The notes beneath the pieces are model-generated. The model had not been told where the DNA came from. It saw only the letters and a list, made by a program, of their open reading frames with translations, and made no database searches. The position numbers were made by a program, and so were the translations under genes. A DNA stretch of 64,000 nucleotides from CAWIJK01 sp963836375 (GTDB taxonomy: Bacteria > Actinomycetota > Acidimicrobiia > Acidimicrobiales > RAAP-2): the NCBI GenBank assembly GCA_963836375.1, contig CAWIJK010000004.1, forward strand, positions 1-64,000, given 5' to 3'. Shown here one piece after another: positions 26,214 to 35,586 of this stretch; the first letter of the stretch is position 1, and each line of letters opens with the position of its first letter.

Positions 26214-26303
26214 TCAGAACCATTCGGGCTTGAACATGGCGATGCCCAAGTAGACGAACATCACGATTGCGATGCCGAGCAAAAGGCCTTGGACCCAGGT
26301 CAT
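26214..26303 (-). CDS. kdpF: Small membrane subunit KdpF
   Basis: 29 codons: MTWVQGLLLGIAIVMF, then VYLGIAMFKPEWF. A single hydrophobic helix ending in the KPEWF-like tail is the hallmark of KdpF, which sits between KdpA and KdpB in the pump and stabilises it. The ATG overlaps the stop of the tiny ORF upstream (ATGA). Confidence 0.9.
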   Translation of the reverse strand: MTWVQGLLLGIAIVMFVYLGIAMFKPEWF

Positions 26304-26383
26304 ACCCGCTCCAGGCACCAGATGAGGCCAAGGAACGCCGCGACGAACGCGACGAACCCGAGCACTGCGAGGAAGTCAGCCAT
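26300..26383 (-). CDS. 27-residue membrane ORF leading the kdp operon
   Basis: MADFLAVLGFVAFVAA, then FLGLIWCLERV: one transmembrane helix ending in a Cys-Leu-Glu-Arg tail. Similar tiny proteins with a CERL-like end are often encoded directly before kdpF in actinomycetes and some proteobacteria. Overlap with kdpF by ATGA suggests coupling. Its function is unknown; it may be a further small pump subunit or a leader peptide for translation of the operon. Confidence 0.7.
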   Translation of the reverse strand: MADFLAVLGFVAFVAAFLGLIWCLERV

Positions 26384-26414
26384 GGGATGAAGTCTGGAGA
26401 GAGTTTCGTCAACG

Positions 26415-26430
26415 GCCCGTCAATACGGGC
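26415..26430. promoter_or_regulatory. Perfect inverted repeat upstream of the kdp operon
   Basis: GCCCGT-CAAT-ACGGGC lies 32 bp before the first ATG, in the presumed leader or promoter. It could be an operator or a short RNA hairpin. No kdpDE sensor pair lies in the window, so the regulator is unknown. Confidence 0.4.
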
Positions 26431-27018
26431 GGGGTCCGCGTTAATCGAACATAAACGACCTCGTCAGGGAGCCAACAGCCACTCCACCGAGTCCGTGCCC
26501 TTGTGGTCGCGGGTCGTCGGGCACGGCCACCGATCGGGAGGCTCGGGCATCCTTCCTATCCCGGCGGACGAGGACGCCAGCGGGCGATCGCGGATCCGTT
26601 CCTTTCATGGGGGATTTTGACTCATGGGGGAATTCGACGTGCTGGTGGATCACCTCGAGCACCTGCCCACTCTTCCCCCATCACAGCCCGACGGCCTCTT
26701 GCGACCGGCGGCCAGTTGGTCGCCTTCGCCGCTACGGCTGGCAACCATCGGTAGACCATGTCCCGACAGGGCGACGCTGCAGCTCCTCGGGATGGCGCGT
26801 AGCGGAGGACTTAGGGTCCAATTCTCCCGCCCGGTGGCCAAACGGGGTTGGGACACCGTCCTATAACCCCCAGCGCGTCGTCGCAGTGAGAACGTTTTTC
26901 CTGGTGGCCGGGATATTTGCCTCAGGGCGGCAACCAGTCCAAAGGGCGATACGTCGCGTGGGCAAGGCCCGCGATCTTGCTACCCGTTGGAGTACCGTCT
27001 CCCAAGAGGGGAGCAGGC
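26431..27018. other. Non-coding stretch between kdp and the cyclase-ATPase gene
   Basis: Several overlapping open frames of 60-150 codons exist but none has a ribosome site or recognisable family. It contains the divergent promoters of its two neighbours; no clear box was found. Confidence 0.4.
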
Positions 27019-30000
27019 ATGCCCACCACCTCACAGACCGTCACGGTGCTCTTTAGCGATCTGGTCGGCTCCACGGAGCTGTTGACTTCACTCGTCCCAA
27101 GTGAGGCCGACGACCTTCGTCGTCAGCATTTTTCATTGCTGCGTCGGGCCATCACTGCTACCGGCGGCAACGAGGTGAAGTCGCTCGGTGACGGGCTGAT
27201 GGTGACCTTTTCGAGCTTGAGCCGGGCTTTGGCCTGCGCGGTTGGGATGCAGCAATCGGTACAACGCCACAATCGTAGAGCCGAAAGGCAGCTGTCGATC
27301 CGAATTGGGATGTCTTGTGGCGAGGCGACGGTGGAGGACGGGGACTTCTTCGGCGAGCCCGTGATCGAAGCAGCGCGTCTCTGCGCCCAAGGCCAAGGGG
27401 GGCAGATCCTGACCACTTCCACCGTCCAGACCCTGTCAAAACGACATACCACACAGGAGTTCGTAGCGCTCGGAGAGGCTCTGCTGAAAGGCTTGCCTGA
27501 GCCCATCGACTTGGTGGAAGTCCGATGGATGGCGGAGGCCGAAGCGCAGCAGGAGGGCCAAGTGCTTCCGCTGCCAGCCCGCCTTGTCGTTACCTCCTCC
27601 GAGGGCCTCTTCACCTTCTTCGGTCGGACCACCGAGTTGGAGGCACTCGACGAGATCGATAAGCGCAGTCTCGTCGACAGACATCTCGGCCTTGCCCTCA
27701 TCTCCGGCGAGCCCGGAGTCGGGAAGACCGCCCTGGTTGCCCGGGCCGCTCGGACCGCTCACGATCAAGGCCGCAGCGTTCTGTATGGCGGATGTCAGGA
27801 AGACCTGACGGTTCCCTATAAGCCGTGGATCGAAGCACTCGCACCGCTCGTTCAGAACCTGCCCGAGGACGTTCTCTATCGCTTCGCTCAAGAGCACGAC
27901 CTCGCGGTGGCCCAACTGCTCCCGAACCTCGCTCGTCGACTTGGACAGGCATTACCAACGCTCGGCACAGATTCCGATGCTGAGCGCTTCTTGATTATGG
28001 AAGGCGTGGTGCGGTTACTCGCCTCGGCGTCCGAGACGAATCCACTCCTCCTCGTCCTCGATGACTTGCATTGGGCAGACGCAGCGAGCCTTCAACTGCT
28101 CGGCCACCTCGCTCACTCGTCTCTGCCCATGCAAGTGTCAGTCTTCGGAACATTTCGTGACAGCGACCTCTCACGTGGGCACGCCCTCACCTCGCTGCTG
28201 GCCAACCTTCACCGGGTTCCCGGCGTGAGACGCATGACCCTGCTGGGCTTGGAAGATCTGGACATCGTCGGCCTGATGGAGTCCGCCGCCGGCCACGCCC
28301 TGCCGGAGGAGGGGGTGGCGTTGGCACACGCCTTGCGACGCGAAACCGGCGGCAACCCCTTCTTTGCGATTGAGCTCTTGCGCCACCTGGTCCAGCAGGG
28401 CACCCTCGCCCAGGGTGACGACGGCACCTGGCGGCTCACCGTCGAGTTGGACAAGGTGGGCTTACCCAGCAGTATTCGAGAGGTCGTTGGCCATCGTGTT
28501 GCAACCTTGGGCCCAGAGGCCGAACGGGCCTTGTCCATGGCGTCTGTAATCGGCCGGGACTTCGATCTCTCGGTTCTGGCGGAGGTCATGGAAGTCGATG
28601 AACTCGAGCTCAGCGACGTCTTGGAGCAAGCCACTTCGGCTGGCATTCTCAGCGAGACAGGCGACGAGATCGACCGCTACCGCTTCGTGCACGCCCTCAT
28701 CCAACATACGCTTTACCAGGACCTGAACTCTGCTCGTCGGCAGCGAGCCCACCAACGGGTCGCCGAAGTCCTCGAACGTACGGCGACCCCACGCGACCAG
28801 CGGATCGCCGAGCTGGCCCGACATTGGATGGCCGCCACCCGACCGACCGACGTGTCCAAAGCCCTCCATTACAGCCAAAAAGCGGGAGATCTCTCCCTAG
28901 CTTCTTATTCTCCCCTCGACGCGATCTCGTGGTACTCACAGGCGTTGGAGCTCTTGAATCGTCACGAGGTCGACGACGAGAAGGAACGATGCCGCCTCTT
29001 GGTGGGTTTGGGTACGGCGCGGTTTCAGGCGGGGCAACCCGAGTACCGAGACGACCTGAGAGAAGGAGCTCGGATCGCACAGGACATCGAGGACAGCCAG
29101 TTGCTCATCTCGGCGGCCCTAGGGGCGTCTCAGGGTTTGACCGGCCTGGTTACTGCACAGGAGGACCAGATCGCTTTGCTGACCTCGGCATTGGAAGTAG
29201 TGCCGGACCATGACGTCGCCTCCCGAGCGCGTCTCCTCGTGGCTCTTGCCGAGGCCACGGACGCCCGAGAGTGGGAACTACGAATGAGCCTTGCCGACGA
29301 GGCCGTGTCCGCCTGCCTCGGGCTTGAGGACGAAGCGATCGCACTCGACGTCGCCATCCAATGCTTCCCCTACCGGGTGCTTCCCGAGCGCCACGCGGAA
29401 CGGGTGATGGAAACCAAGACAGCCGTTGAGACAGCTGACCGCCTGGGGGACGTGGTGCTTCAGCTGTGGACCAGGGACCACCGTATCCATGTCTGCATGC
29501 AGGCCGGCGACCTTTCAGAAACGGACCAACGTATCTCCGAGTACGGAGCTCTGGTCGAACGCACCGGTCTTCCCTTCTACAATTGGACCTACCTGCTCAT
29601 TCAAACGTGGCGTCGAGTGCTTTCGGGTGACCTCGTCGCTGCGGAGCGGATGCTTGACGAGGCATTCCGCTTTGCAGATCAGACCAACGTGCCCAAGGCA
29701 CTTGAGATGACCGGAGCGCTCTTCGTGTGTATTCGCCGCGACCAGGGTCGTCTCGACGAACTGCACGAGCTGTTTCTACAGTTTGCAGCTGACAACCCGG
29801 CAATCCCCGCCCTTCGGGCCAGCCTTGTCACTACGTACTGCGCCCGGGGCCAGCTGGACGAGGCGCGCCAGATTTTCGAACGTGACGTTGTGACGGGCTT
29901 CACGGAGTATCCACGCGATTACACCTGGCTCTCGGCCATCATGTCGTGCGCAGACGCATCCGTCGCCCTTGGGCATGTTGAAGCCGCGAACATGCTCCTC

Positions 30001-30345
30001 AACCAACTCGAGCCGTTCGCCGACCTTGTCGCTTTCCCCCTTCGAAGCTGTGAAGGGGCGGTGGCTCGAGCCTTGGGCCGCCTGTCACACCTCTTGAGAC
30101 TCGACGAGCGCGCCGAATCTTATTTTCAATCCGCCTTGTCAACGCACGATCGACTTCACGCCCCATATTGGTTGGCGATGACCAGGCTCGACTACTCCGA
30201 CTACCTCATCGACCGTCGGGTGCCAGACCATGCCCGCGCCACCGAGTTCATCGGCTTGGCGATAGATGCCGCCCACGAGTTTGGCTACGGAGCCCTTGAG
30301 CGAAGAGGTCGAGCCGCACTTCGGGCTAGCCGGGGACAGGGCTAG
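27019..30345 (+). CDS. Class III cyclase-AAA ATPase-helical repeat protein, first paralogue
   Basis: About 1,108 residues from an ATG with GGGGAG in front; an in-frame upstream ATG at 26917 would add non-conserved residues. Domain 1 (about 8-170) is a class III nucleotide cyclase with LFSDLVGSTELL, VKSLGDGLMVTF and IRIGMSCGEATVEDGDFFG. Domain 2 is an AAA_16-type ATPase with Walker A GEPGVGKTAL (about 230) and Walker B LLLVLDDLHWAD (about 343). The C-terminal half is a long alpha-solenoid of TPR-like repeats. Such proteins resemble mycobacterial cyclase/LuxR regulators but this one has no C-terminal HTH, so the solenoid probably acts as a ligand or partner sensor. It is convergent with a paralogue, 141 bp away. 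Confidence 0.87.
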   Translation: MPTTSQTVTVLFSDLVGSTELLTSLVPSEADDLRRQHFSLLRRAITATGGNEVKSLGDGLMVTFSSLSRALACAVGMQQSVQRHNRRAERQLSIRIGMSCGEATVEDGDFFGEPVIEAARLCAQGQGGQILTTSTVQTLSKRHTTQEFVALGEALLKGLPEPIDLVEVRWMAEAEAQQEGQVLPLPARLVVTSSEGLFTFFGRTTELEALDEIDKRSLVDRHLGLALISGEPGVGKTALVARAARTAHDQGRSVLYGGCQEDLTVPYKPWIEALAPLVQNLPEDVLYRFAQEHDLAVAQLLPNLARRLGQALPTLGTDSDAERFLIMEGVVRLLASASETNPLLLVLDDLHWADAASLQLLGHLAHSSLPMQVSVFGTFRDSDLSRGHALTSLLANLHRVPGVRRMTLLGLEDLDIVGLMESAAGHALPEEGVALAHALRRETGGNPFFAIELLRHLVQQGTLAQGDDGTWRLTVELDKVGLPSSIREVVGHRVATLGPEAERALSMASVIGRDFDLSVLAEVMEVDELELSDVLEQATSAGILSETGDEIDRYRFVHALIQHTLYQDLNSARRQRAHQRVAEVLERTATPRDQRIAELARHWMAATRPTDVSKALHYSQKAGDLSLASYSPLDAISWYSQALELLNRHEVDDEKERCRLLVGLGTARFQAGQPEYRDDLREGARIAQDIEDSQLLISAALGASQGLTGLVTAQEDQIALLTSALEVVPDHDVASRARLLVALAEATDAREWELRMSLADEAVSACLGLEDEAIALDVAIQCFPYRVLPERHAERVMETKTAVETADRLGDVVLQLWTRDHRIHVCMQAGDLSETDQRISEYGALVERTGLPFYNWTYLLIQTWRRVLSGDLVAAERMLDEAFRFADQTNVPKALEMTGALFVCIRRDQGRLDELHELFLQFAADNPAIPALRASLVTTYCARGQLDEARQIFERDVVTGFTEYPRDYTWLSAIMSCADASVALGHVEAANMLLNQLEPFADLVAFPLRSCEGAVARALGRLSHLLRLDERAESYFQSALSTHDRLHAPYWLAMTRLDYSDYLIDRRVPDHARATEFIGLAIDAAHEFGYGALERRGRAALRASRGQG

Positions 30346-30486
30346 CACTGGACCGTCAATGCCGGGCACTCGTGCGGAGGTCAATGCCCTTTTGCGTCTA
30401 CTGGAGACGGGGATTTCCGCACCAACGAGCAGTGCGGGTACCTCTCGAACCGACGACACCCTGGGTGGCAGATTCTCGTGTGACTG

Positions 30487-33400
30487 TCAGGTATCCAATG
30501 ACAGCAGTGCGGCCACGGCGCGACGCTCGACAGCCCCGTACCCGTTCCCCGTGGCAAGGGTGCGCGCCTTGGTGAGCCGCTCCTTAGCCTCTTCTACGTC
30601 GCCGGCACCCTGACGCTTCGCCAACATGCTCCCCCACCATAGAGCGGTTCGGGCGGCGAAGAACTTCGCACCGATCCGGTCGCTGACGGCGGCGGAGTGC
30701 TCGAAATAGGTAGCGGCCTCGTCATAGCGGCCGAGCACCGTGGCGAGGCCGCCGAGATATGTGCTGACCGGTCCCGAATTCGAGATGGCTGTCCCGGCCA
30801 GCTGCGTATGCCAGGGCGCCAGAAGTTCGAACAGGGGCCCGGCGTATTCGGGATCGTCAACGGAGATCGCGGCTTCGGCGTAGCAGACCATCCCGGTGAG
30901 CCAGATCTGCTCCATCGGGAACTCGAAGCCAGACCCAGAGAACTCGGCCAGGAGATCCCGGGCCTGCGCGATGCGGTCGGATTCTGCGTACGCGCGGGCC
31001 AGGGCGGCTGTGAACACCCCGGAAATGCCGGCCGCCTCGGCTGCCAATTGTTCGAGGAGGGGGACGAATTCACCCATCGTTCCACGTTGATGATTAGCGA
31101 CGACGAGCTGTGTACCCCAGAATGAGGTGGCGTCCGGATGGCCGCCGTCCGTGCCCACCTTGAGGGCCTGTGTCGCAAACTCTTCCGCTTGATCCGTGTC
31201 TCCGGCGATTTGCGCCCTCGTGGCCCGCCAGAAGGAGGAAACCCAAATCCAGGTCGGGTCCTTGAGTTGTTCGGCGAGGGCCTCGAGGATTGCGTGGCAG
31301 CGATCGAGTTCATCGACGTCACCGGCACGGGCGGCGCTCTGACAACGATGGTCGAGGGCCGGGGCCATCAGGGTGAGGTCACCGAGCCGTTCGGCTCGGA
31401 CGAGCGCGTCAGCCGATCGCTCCAACGACCGCTCGTGCTGAGACGGCACTTCGAGCGAGAGGTAGATGCTGTTCAAGACGGGCACAAGAATGGCATCGTC
31501 GTCGAGGGACACGGCAATGGAAATGGCCTCGTCTGCCAGGGCTTGGCGACGGGCGAGCGGACTTCCTTGAGCGAGCTCTGAGCACAAGGTGGCGAGTACG
31601 AGTGCCCGATCGGCAGAGGCGGCACGAAGACGTGCGAGGGCCATCTCTAGGACCTCGATCTTGTCTGCGTCGATGGATCCGACGTTGCTGAAAAACCCTC
31701 GGTTGTTGGCCAGCGCGGCAGCCACCAGTCGGTCCGTGTCTTCGAGGTCAGCTGCTCGGTGGGCAGCGTCAAGGAGGGTGTCCCGGCAGACCGGGTCTCC
31801 CGTCTGGCGTTGGGCCCTACCCAGGCCGATCAACAGGTCGACTGGCAACGTTGGCTCCACTGCCGCGGTGCCCGATGCGAACTCGAGCGCCTGGGAGAAG
31901 TAGCGCACGGCGTCGTCGGGAGCAAGGGCCGCCAGAGCCGCTTCGCCGGCGCGGTGGGCGTAAGCGACGGCTTTGTCGATGTCCGTGGGCCTGGTGGCGA
32001 GAAGGAAGTGGTGGGCCAGCTCCCCCACCCGCTCGTCCGTGCCACCGTAGAGGCGTTCGATTGCCTCGCCCACCGCGCGGTGCATCCGGGTGCGCCGAGT
32101 GGCGCCCATGTCCTCGTAGAGGGTGTGCTGGACCAGGGCGTGCGAGAAGCTGTAGCGCCCGGGCGAGTCGGGAAGCTCGTTGACGAGTGCGGCACTGTGC
32201 GCCTGATCGAGCAGGTCGATCAGCTCGTCCTCGTCCATGGAGGTCACGGAGACCAAGAGATCGAAGTCGAAGTCGCGCCCGATGACCGACGCGGCGGAGA
32301 GGGCCCTGGCTGCCTCTTCCCCGAGCCGCGAGACCCGGGTGCCGATGACGGCCCGAACACTGTTGGGGAGCGCCAGCGGGCCCTCACCGTTGGCCGCCGT
32401 CCACCGACCGGTGGCGTCTTGGACGATGGCCCCGGACTCGGACAGACTGCGCAGCACCTCGGCCACGAAGAAGGGGTTGCCGTCGGTCTCCCGGTAGAGG
32501 TCGTGGGCCAAGGCGACCCCGGCGCCGTCGAGTTCGTGTCCGGCGGCCGATTCCATGTAGGCGAGAACACCGAGGTCGTCCAGGCCCTTCAGGTCGATGC
32601 TCGAGACGCCGGCGGGCTCTCGGTGCAACGCGGCAAGGCCCTCGGTCAGCGGGTGGCCGGCTGACAGTTCGCCATCGCGGTAGGTGCCGAGAATGAGGAG
32701 GCTGGCCGACGAGGTGTTCACGACGATGTGGCGCAGGAGCTGGAGGCTCGGCTTGTCGACCCAATGCAGATCATCGAGGACCAAGACGACCGGAGACTGC
32801 CCGCTCGCCTTCTCGAGCAGGCCCACCGCCGCCGCGTAGAGCAGGTACCGCTCGGTGTCGGCGTCTGTGGCCTGTCGCGGAGGCAACTCCCCCAGGCGCT
32901 GGTGCAGGGCGGGCACCAGCCGGGCCAGCTCGGGTCCATGGGCGGCCACGTGGGATCGTAGAAGGCTCTCGTCAGCATGGGCGACGTAGTGGGTGAGGGC
33001 TTCATGGAACGGTCGGTACGGAGACCCCACTTCTTCGTCGCAGCGGCCGAGCAGCACGGTCATGCCTGCCTCGTGGCACTGCCGGGCGATCTCCGCGACC
33101 AGCGTGGTCTTGCCTTGGCCGGGCTCGCCGGCCACCAAGACCACCTCCCTGCCTGCCCCCGACGCCACGCGTTTGGCGGCGGCCTCGAGCAGAGCGAGCT
33201 CATGTTCACGGCCGATGACTCCGACGCCTGGACGGTGGACCAGACGGGTGGGGAGGGGCACCGTGCCGGCGGTCAACGCCCCTGCCTCGAGGGGTTCCCA
33301 GCTGACCTCGAGGGTCTGGACGGGGTCTGGGAGCCCTTTCAAGGAGAGCTCACCGAGCGAGGAGAAGGCGTGCGGTGTCCGCCGCCCGGCGTTGGCCCGC

Positions 33401-33804
33401 ACCAGGTCGGAGGCCAGGATCTGGCCGGCCTCGGCCCGGGCACACAACCGGGCCGCCTCCACGATGGGGTCACCGAAGTAGTCGTTGGCCTCCCGGGTCG
33501 CCTCTCCAGCGCTCAGGCCCACCCGAAGCCCGAGTGGCCTCTCGGCGTCGGCGTTGTCGCGGTCGACGGCTTGCTGCATGGCCACCGCGCACGACAGCGC
33601 AGATGAGGCAGCCGGATACACGACCATCAGCCCGTCGCCCAGGTTCTTCACCTCGGTGCCGCCCGACTCGGCAATGGCCTGACGGAGCGCGGAGAAGTGT
33701 CTCCGGCGCAGCTCGTCACCTGCTTCGGGGGTCAGGGACGAGGCCAGCTCGGTCGAACCCACCAGGTCGGTGAAGAGCACCGTGACGTTCTCGGTGGTCG
33801 CCAC
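30487..33804 (-). CDS. Class III cyclase-AAA ATPase-helical repeat protein, second paralogue
   Basis: About 1,105 residues with the same architecture and length as its convergent neighbour: cyclase motifs VLFTDLVGST and VKNLGDGLMVVY, Walker A GEPGQGKTTL (about 226), Walker B VVLVLDDLHWVD (about 338), the conserved FSHALVQHTLYEDM after the ATPase, and a helical repeat tail. The start chosen is a GTG preceded by AAAAGGGG; an ATG at 33819 is an alternative. The two genes are clearly paralogues that have diverged in the tail, suggesting different inputs. No DNA-binding domain. Confidence 0.86.
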   Translation of the reverse strand: MATTENVTVLFTDLVGSTELASSLTPEAGDELRRRHFSALRQAIAESGGTEVKNLGDGLMVVYPAASSALSCAVAMQQAVDRDNADAERPLGLRVGLSAGEATREANDYFGDPIVEAARLCARAEAGQILASDLVRANAGRRTPHAFSSLGELSLKGLPDPVQTLEVSWEPLEAGALTAGTVPLPTRLVHRPGVGVIGREHELALLEAAAKRVASGAGREVVLVAGEPGQGKTTLVAEIARQCHEAGMTVLLGRCDEEVGSPYRPFHEALTHYVAHADESLLRSHVAAHGPELARLVPALHQRLGELPPRQATDADTERYLLYAAAVGLLEKASGQSPVVLVLDDLHWVDKPSLQLLRHIVVNTSSASLLILGTYRDGELSAGHPLTEGLAALHREPAGVSSIDLKGLDDLGVLAYMESAAGHELDGAGVALAHDLYRETDGNPFFVAEVLRSLSESGAIVQDATGRWTAANGEGPLALPNSVRAVIGTRVSRLGEEAARALSAASVIGRDFDFDLLVSVTSMDEDELIDLLDQAHSAALVNELPDSPGRYSFSHALVQHTLYEDMGATRRTRMHRAVGEAIERLYGGTDERVGELAHHFLLATRPTDIDKAVAYAHRAGEAALAALAPDDAVRYFSQALEFASGTAAVEPTLPVDLLIGLGRAQRQTGDPVCRDTLLDAAHRAADLEDTDRLVAAALANNRGFFSNVGSIDADKIEVLEMALARLRAASADRALVLATLCSELAQGSPLARRQALADEAISIAVSLDDDAILVPVLNSIYLSLEVPSQHERSLERSADALVRAERLGDLTLMAPALDHRCQSAARAGDVDELDRCHAILEALAEQLKDPTWIWVSSFWRATRAQIAGDTDQAEEFATQALKVGTDGGHPDATSFWGTQLVVANHQRGTMGEFVPLLEQLAAEAAGISGVFTAALARAYAESDRIAQARDLLAEFSGSGFEFPMEQIWLTGMVCYAEAAISVDDPEYAGPLFELLAPWHTQLAGTAISNSGPVSTYLGGLATVLGRYDEAATYFEHSAAVSDRIGAKFFAARTALWWGSMLAKRQGAGDVEEAKERLTKARTLATGNGYGAVERRAVAALLSLDT

Positions 33805-33819
33805 TGCACCCCTTTTCAT

Positions 33820-34272
33820 CGCGTTCGTGCCCGAGAGACTAGGCGAGCCGTGGGACCTCGTCACTGCTGATTTTCGCCGCGACATCACCGGACCGGCAAG
33901 GACGCCTGCCTCAGCCCATTAAGCCGGACCGTCCGCTCGGGACAACGCTCGGCCCGGGGACCGCACCTCGTTCCGCCCCATGCCGGAAGGTGACGGGTCG
34001 CAGGGGACGGGTCGCAGCCGGGGCTGAGATCGCCCTCGGGCGATGAAGTGGGGCCCTCGGGGGGCTACGTCCACATCGGGCTGGTCACGGCGGCACAACC
34101 TGTGGTCCGTTGAGGGGGACCGGTTGCCGTCAGATCCTTTGAGCAGGGCGTGTTCAGTGGACCAGGTCGAGGCTTCTGGGCCGACGGGCTCCGATCCGTG
34201 ACGGTGACGCCGCCGGGGATCGCGCTCGCGATGGCCTCGCCCTCGCCCACCGGAGCTCCCGACATCGCCGCA
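33820..34272. other. Non-coding stretch
   Basis: No recognisable gene. A direct GACGGGTCGCAG-type repetition occurs near 33990-34020. Nothing else noted. Confidence 0.4.
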
Positions 34273-35586
34273 TCACCGCGCCTGGGTTGGGACCAGATCG
34301 CGCAGTCGAACCCGTCCCCCGGTACGGAGGACGGCCGTTCGGTAGACGCGGGCTGCCACCCGCGCCACCCACACGGTGCACGCGATGCTCACCAGCACCG
34401 ACAGCAGAAACTGCCACCAGCTGGCCTCGCCGAACCCCACCAACGTCGGCATGGCAAAAGGTGCGGTGGGCGGCAGGTAGGCCAGCACCTTGACGAGCGG
34501 TGAGGCGCTTCCCGAGCTGACTCCGATCAGCGAGACGATGTAGCCGAAGATGAGGGGTGCGCTCAGCGGCAACGCCAAGCTCTGCACCTGATCCTGACGC
34601 TCGGCCAGGGAGCCTGCGGCCGCATACACCCAGCTGTAGAAGGCGTACCCGAGGACCAGCCAGACGAGCGTGGCCGCCACCACGACCGGTGCCGCACCGT
34701 GCACGAGGCTCGAGCCCACGAGCTCGGCCAGCACGAGCGCGAATGCCACGAGGGCCACCGCCTGGAGCAGGGCGACCACGCCGATGCCTAGGACCTTCCC
34801 CGCCAACAACTGCCCCGGCCGCACCGTCGCCAGAAGGACCTCGACGACGCGGCTCGCCTTCTCTTCCATGACCCCCATGAGTGTCCAGGTGAGGTACTGG
34901 GTGAGCACGATGAAGGTGAGGATGACCCCGAGCAGTGCCGTCGCCTCCGCCGCGTTACGCGCTTGTTTGCCCGGGTGGACGCTCTCGACCGGCAACGGTT
35001 TGGCTTCGGCGACGGCGATAGCCTGCTCCGGCGTGAGTCGTGCCCTGGCGAAGGCCTGCTGTGCTCCGAGCGACGCGGCGACAGCCCGCACGTAGCGGGC
35101 CTCGGTCGACGTGTCGGTATCCGAGACGGGGTTCTCCACGAGGATCCTCGTCTCGCCATCAACGACCATGTCGAGGTGACCGTCGCGCAACGCGGCGCGA
35201 GCGGCGCTGAGATCGGCTTCGTGGACCACCTCGACGGGCAGTCCGACGGTTTTGGCCAGTCTCTGCAGCTCGCCGTCGAGGCTAGGCGAGCCGGCGAACA
35301 CACCCACTTTGTGGCGCGTCACGGTCCCCGTGTGGATGGTGGGGATGATCACGGCGGCCGCCACCACGGCGAAGAGGATGACCGACACGACCCGCAGCAC
35401 CCGGCCCCGCAGCCGCTCCCGAATCTCTCGACCCGCCACGAGTCCCGTGTACCCGAGCACCCCGGTGCCCGGCAGTCGGCGATCGGGCCTACCGGCGGAG
35501 GACGGTCGCCGTCGACCTCTGTGGCGCAATCCGAGGCGGACGAGTAGCACGACCCCGACGGCGAGGACGACTAACAGCACCTTCAT
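34273..35586 (-). CDS. ABC-2 type transporter permease (NatB-like)
   Basis: 437 residues. A single N-terminal helix, a basic loop with YTGLVAGREIRERLRGRVLRV, a second helix (VSVILFAVVAAAVIIPTI) and a large extracytoplasmic domain precede a cluster of five to six membrane helices near the C-terminus (VVVAATLVWLVLGYAFYSWVY, APFAMPTLVGF). The topology and the GREIRERLRGR start resemble NatB-type Na+/drug exporters. Its start overlaps the end of the ATPase gene by 4 bp (ATGA). Confidence 0.82.
   Translation of the reverse strand: MKVLLVVLAVGVVLLVRLGLRHRGRRRPSSAGRPDRRLPGTGVLGYTGLVAGREIRERLRGRVLRVVSVILFAVVAAAVIIPTIHTGTVTRHKVGVFAGSPSLDGELQRLAKTVGLPVEVVHEADLSAARAALRDGHLDMVVDGETRILVENPVSDTDTSTEARYVRAVAASLGAQQAFARARLTPEQAIAVAEAKPLPVESVHPGKQARNAAEATALLGVILTFIVLTQYLTWTLMGVMEEKASRVVEVLLATVRPGQLLAGKVLGIGVVALLQAVALVAFALVLAELVGSSLVHGAAPVVVAATLVWLVLGYAFYSWVYAAAGSLAERQDQVQSLALPLSAPLIFGYIVSLIGVSSGSASPLVKVLAYLPPTAPFAMPTLVGFGEASWWQFLLSVLVSIACTVWVARVAARVYRTAVLRTGGRVRLRDLVPTQAR

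Noticed and set aside
26415..26430. Riboswitch (c-di-AMP type) in the kdp leader
   Set aside because: Only a single short hairpin is present; the conserved riboswitch core was not found.
26607..27056. Overlapping ORFs before the first cyclase gene
   Set aside because: Unsupported by start signals and mutually exclusive; treated as non-coding.
33990..34030. Short direct GGGTCGCAG repeats as an attachment or origin site
   Set aside because: Only two short units, no further structure.
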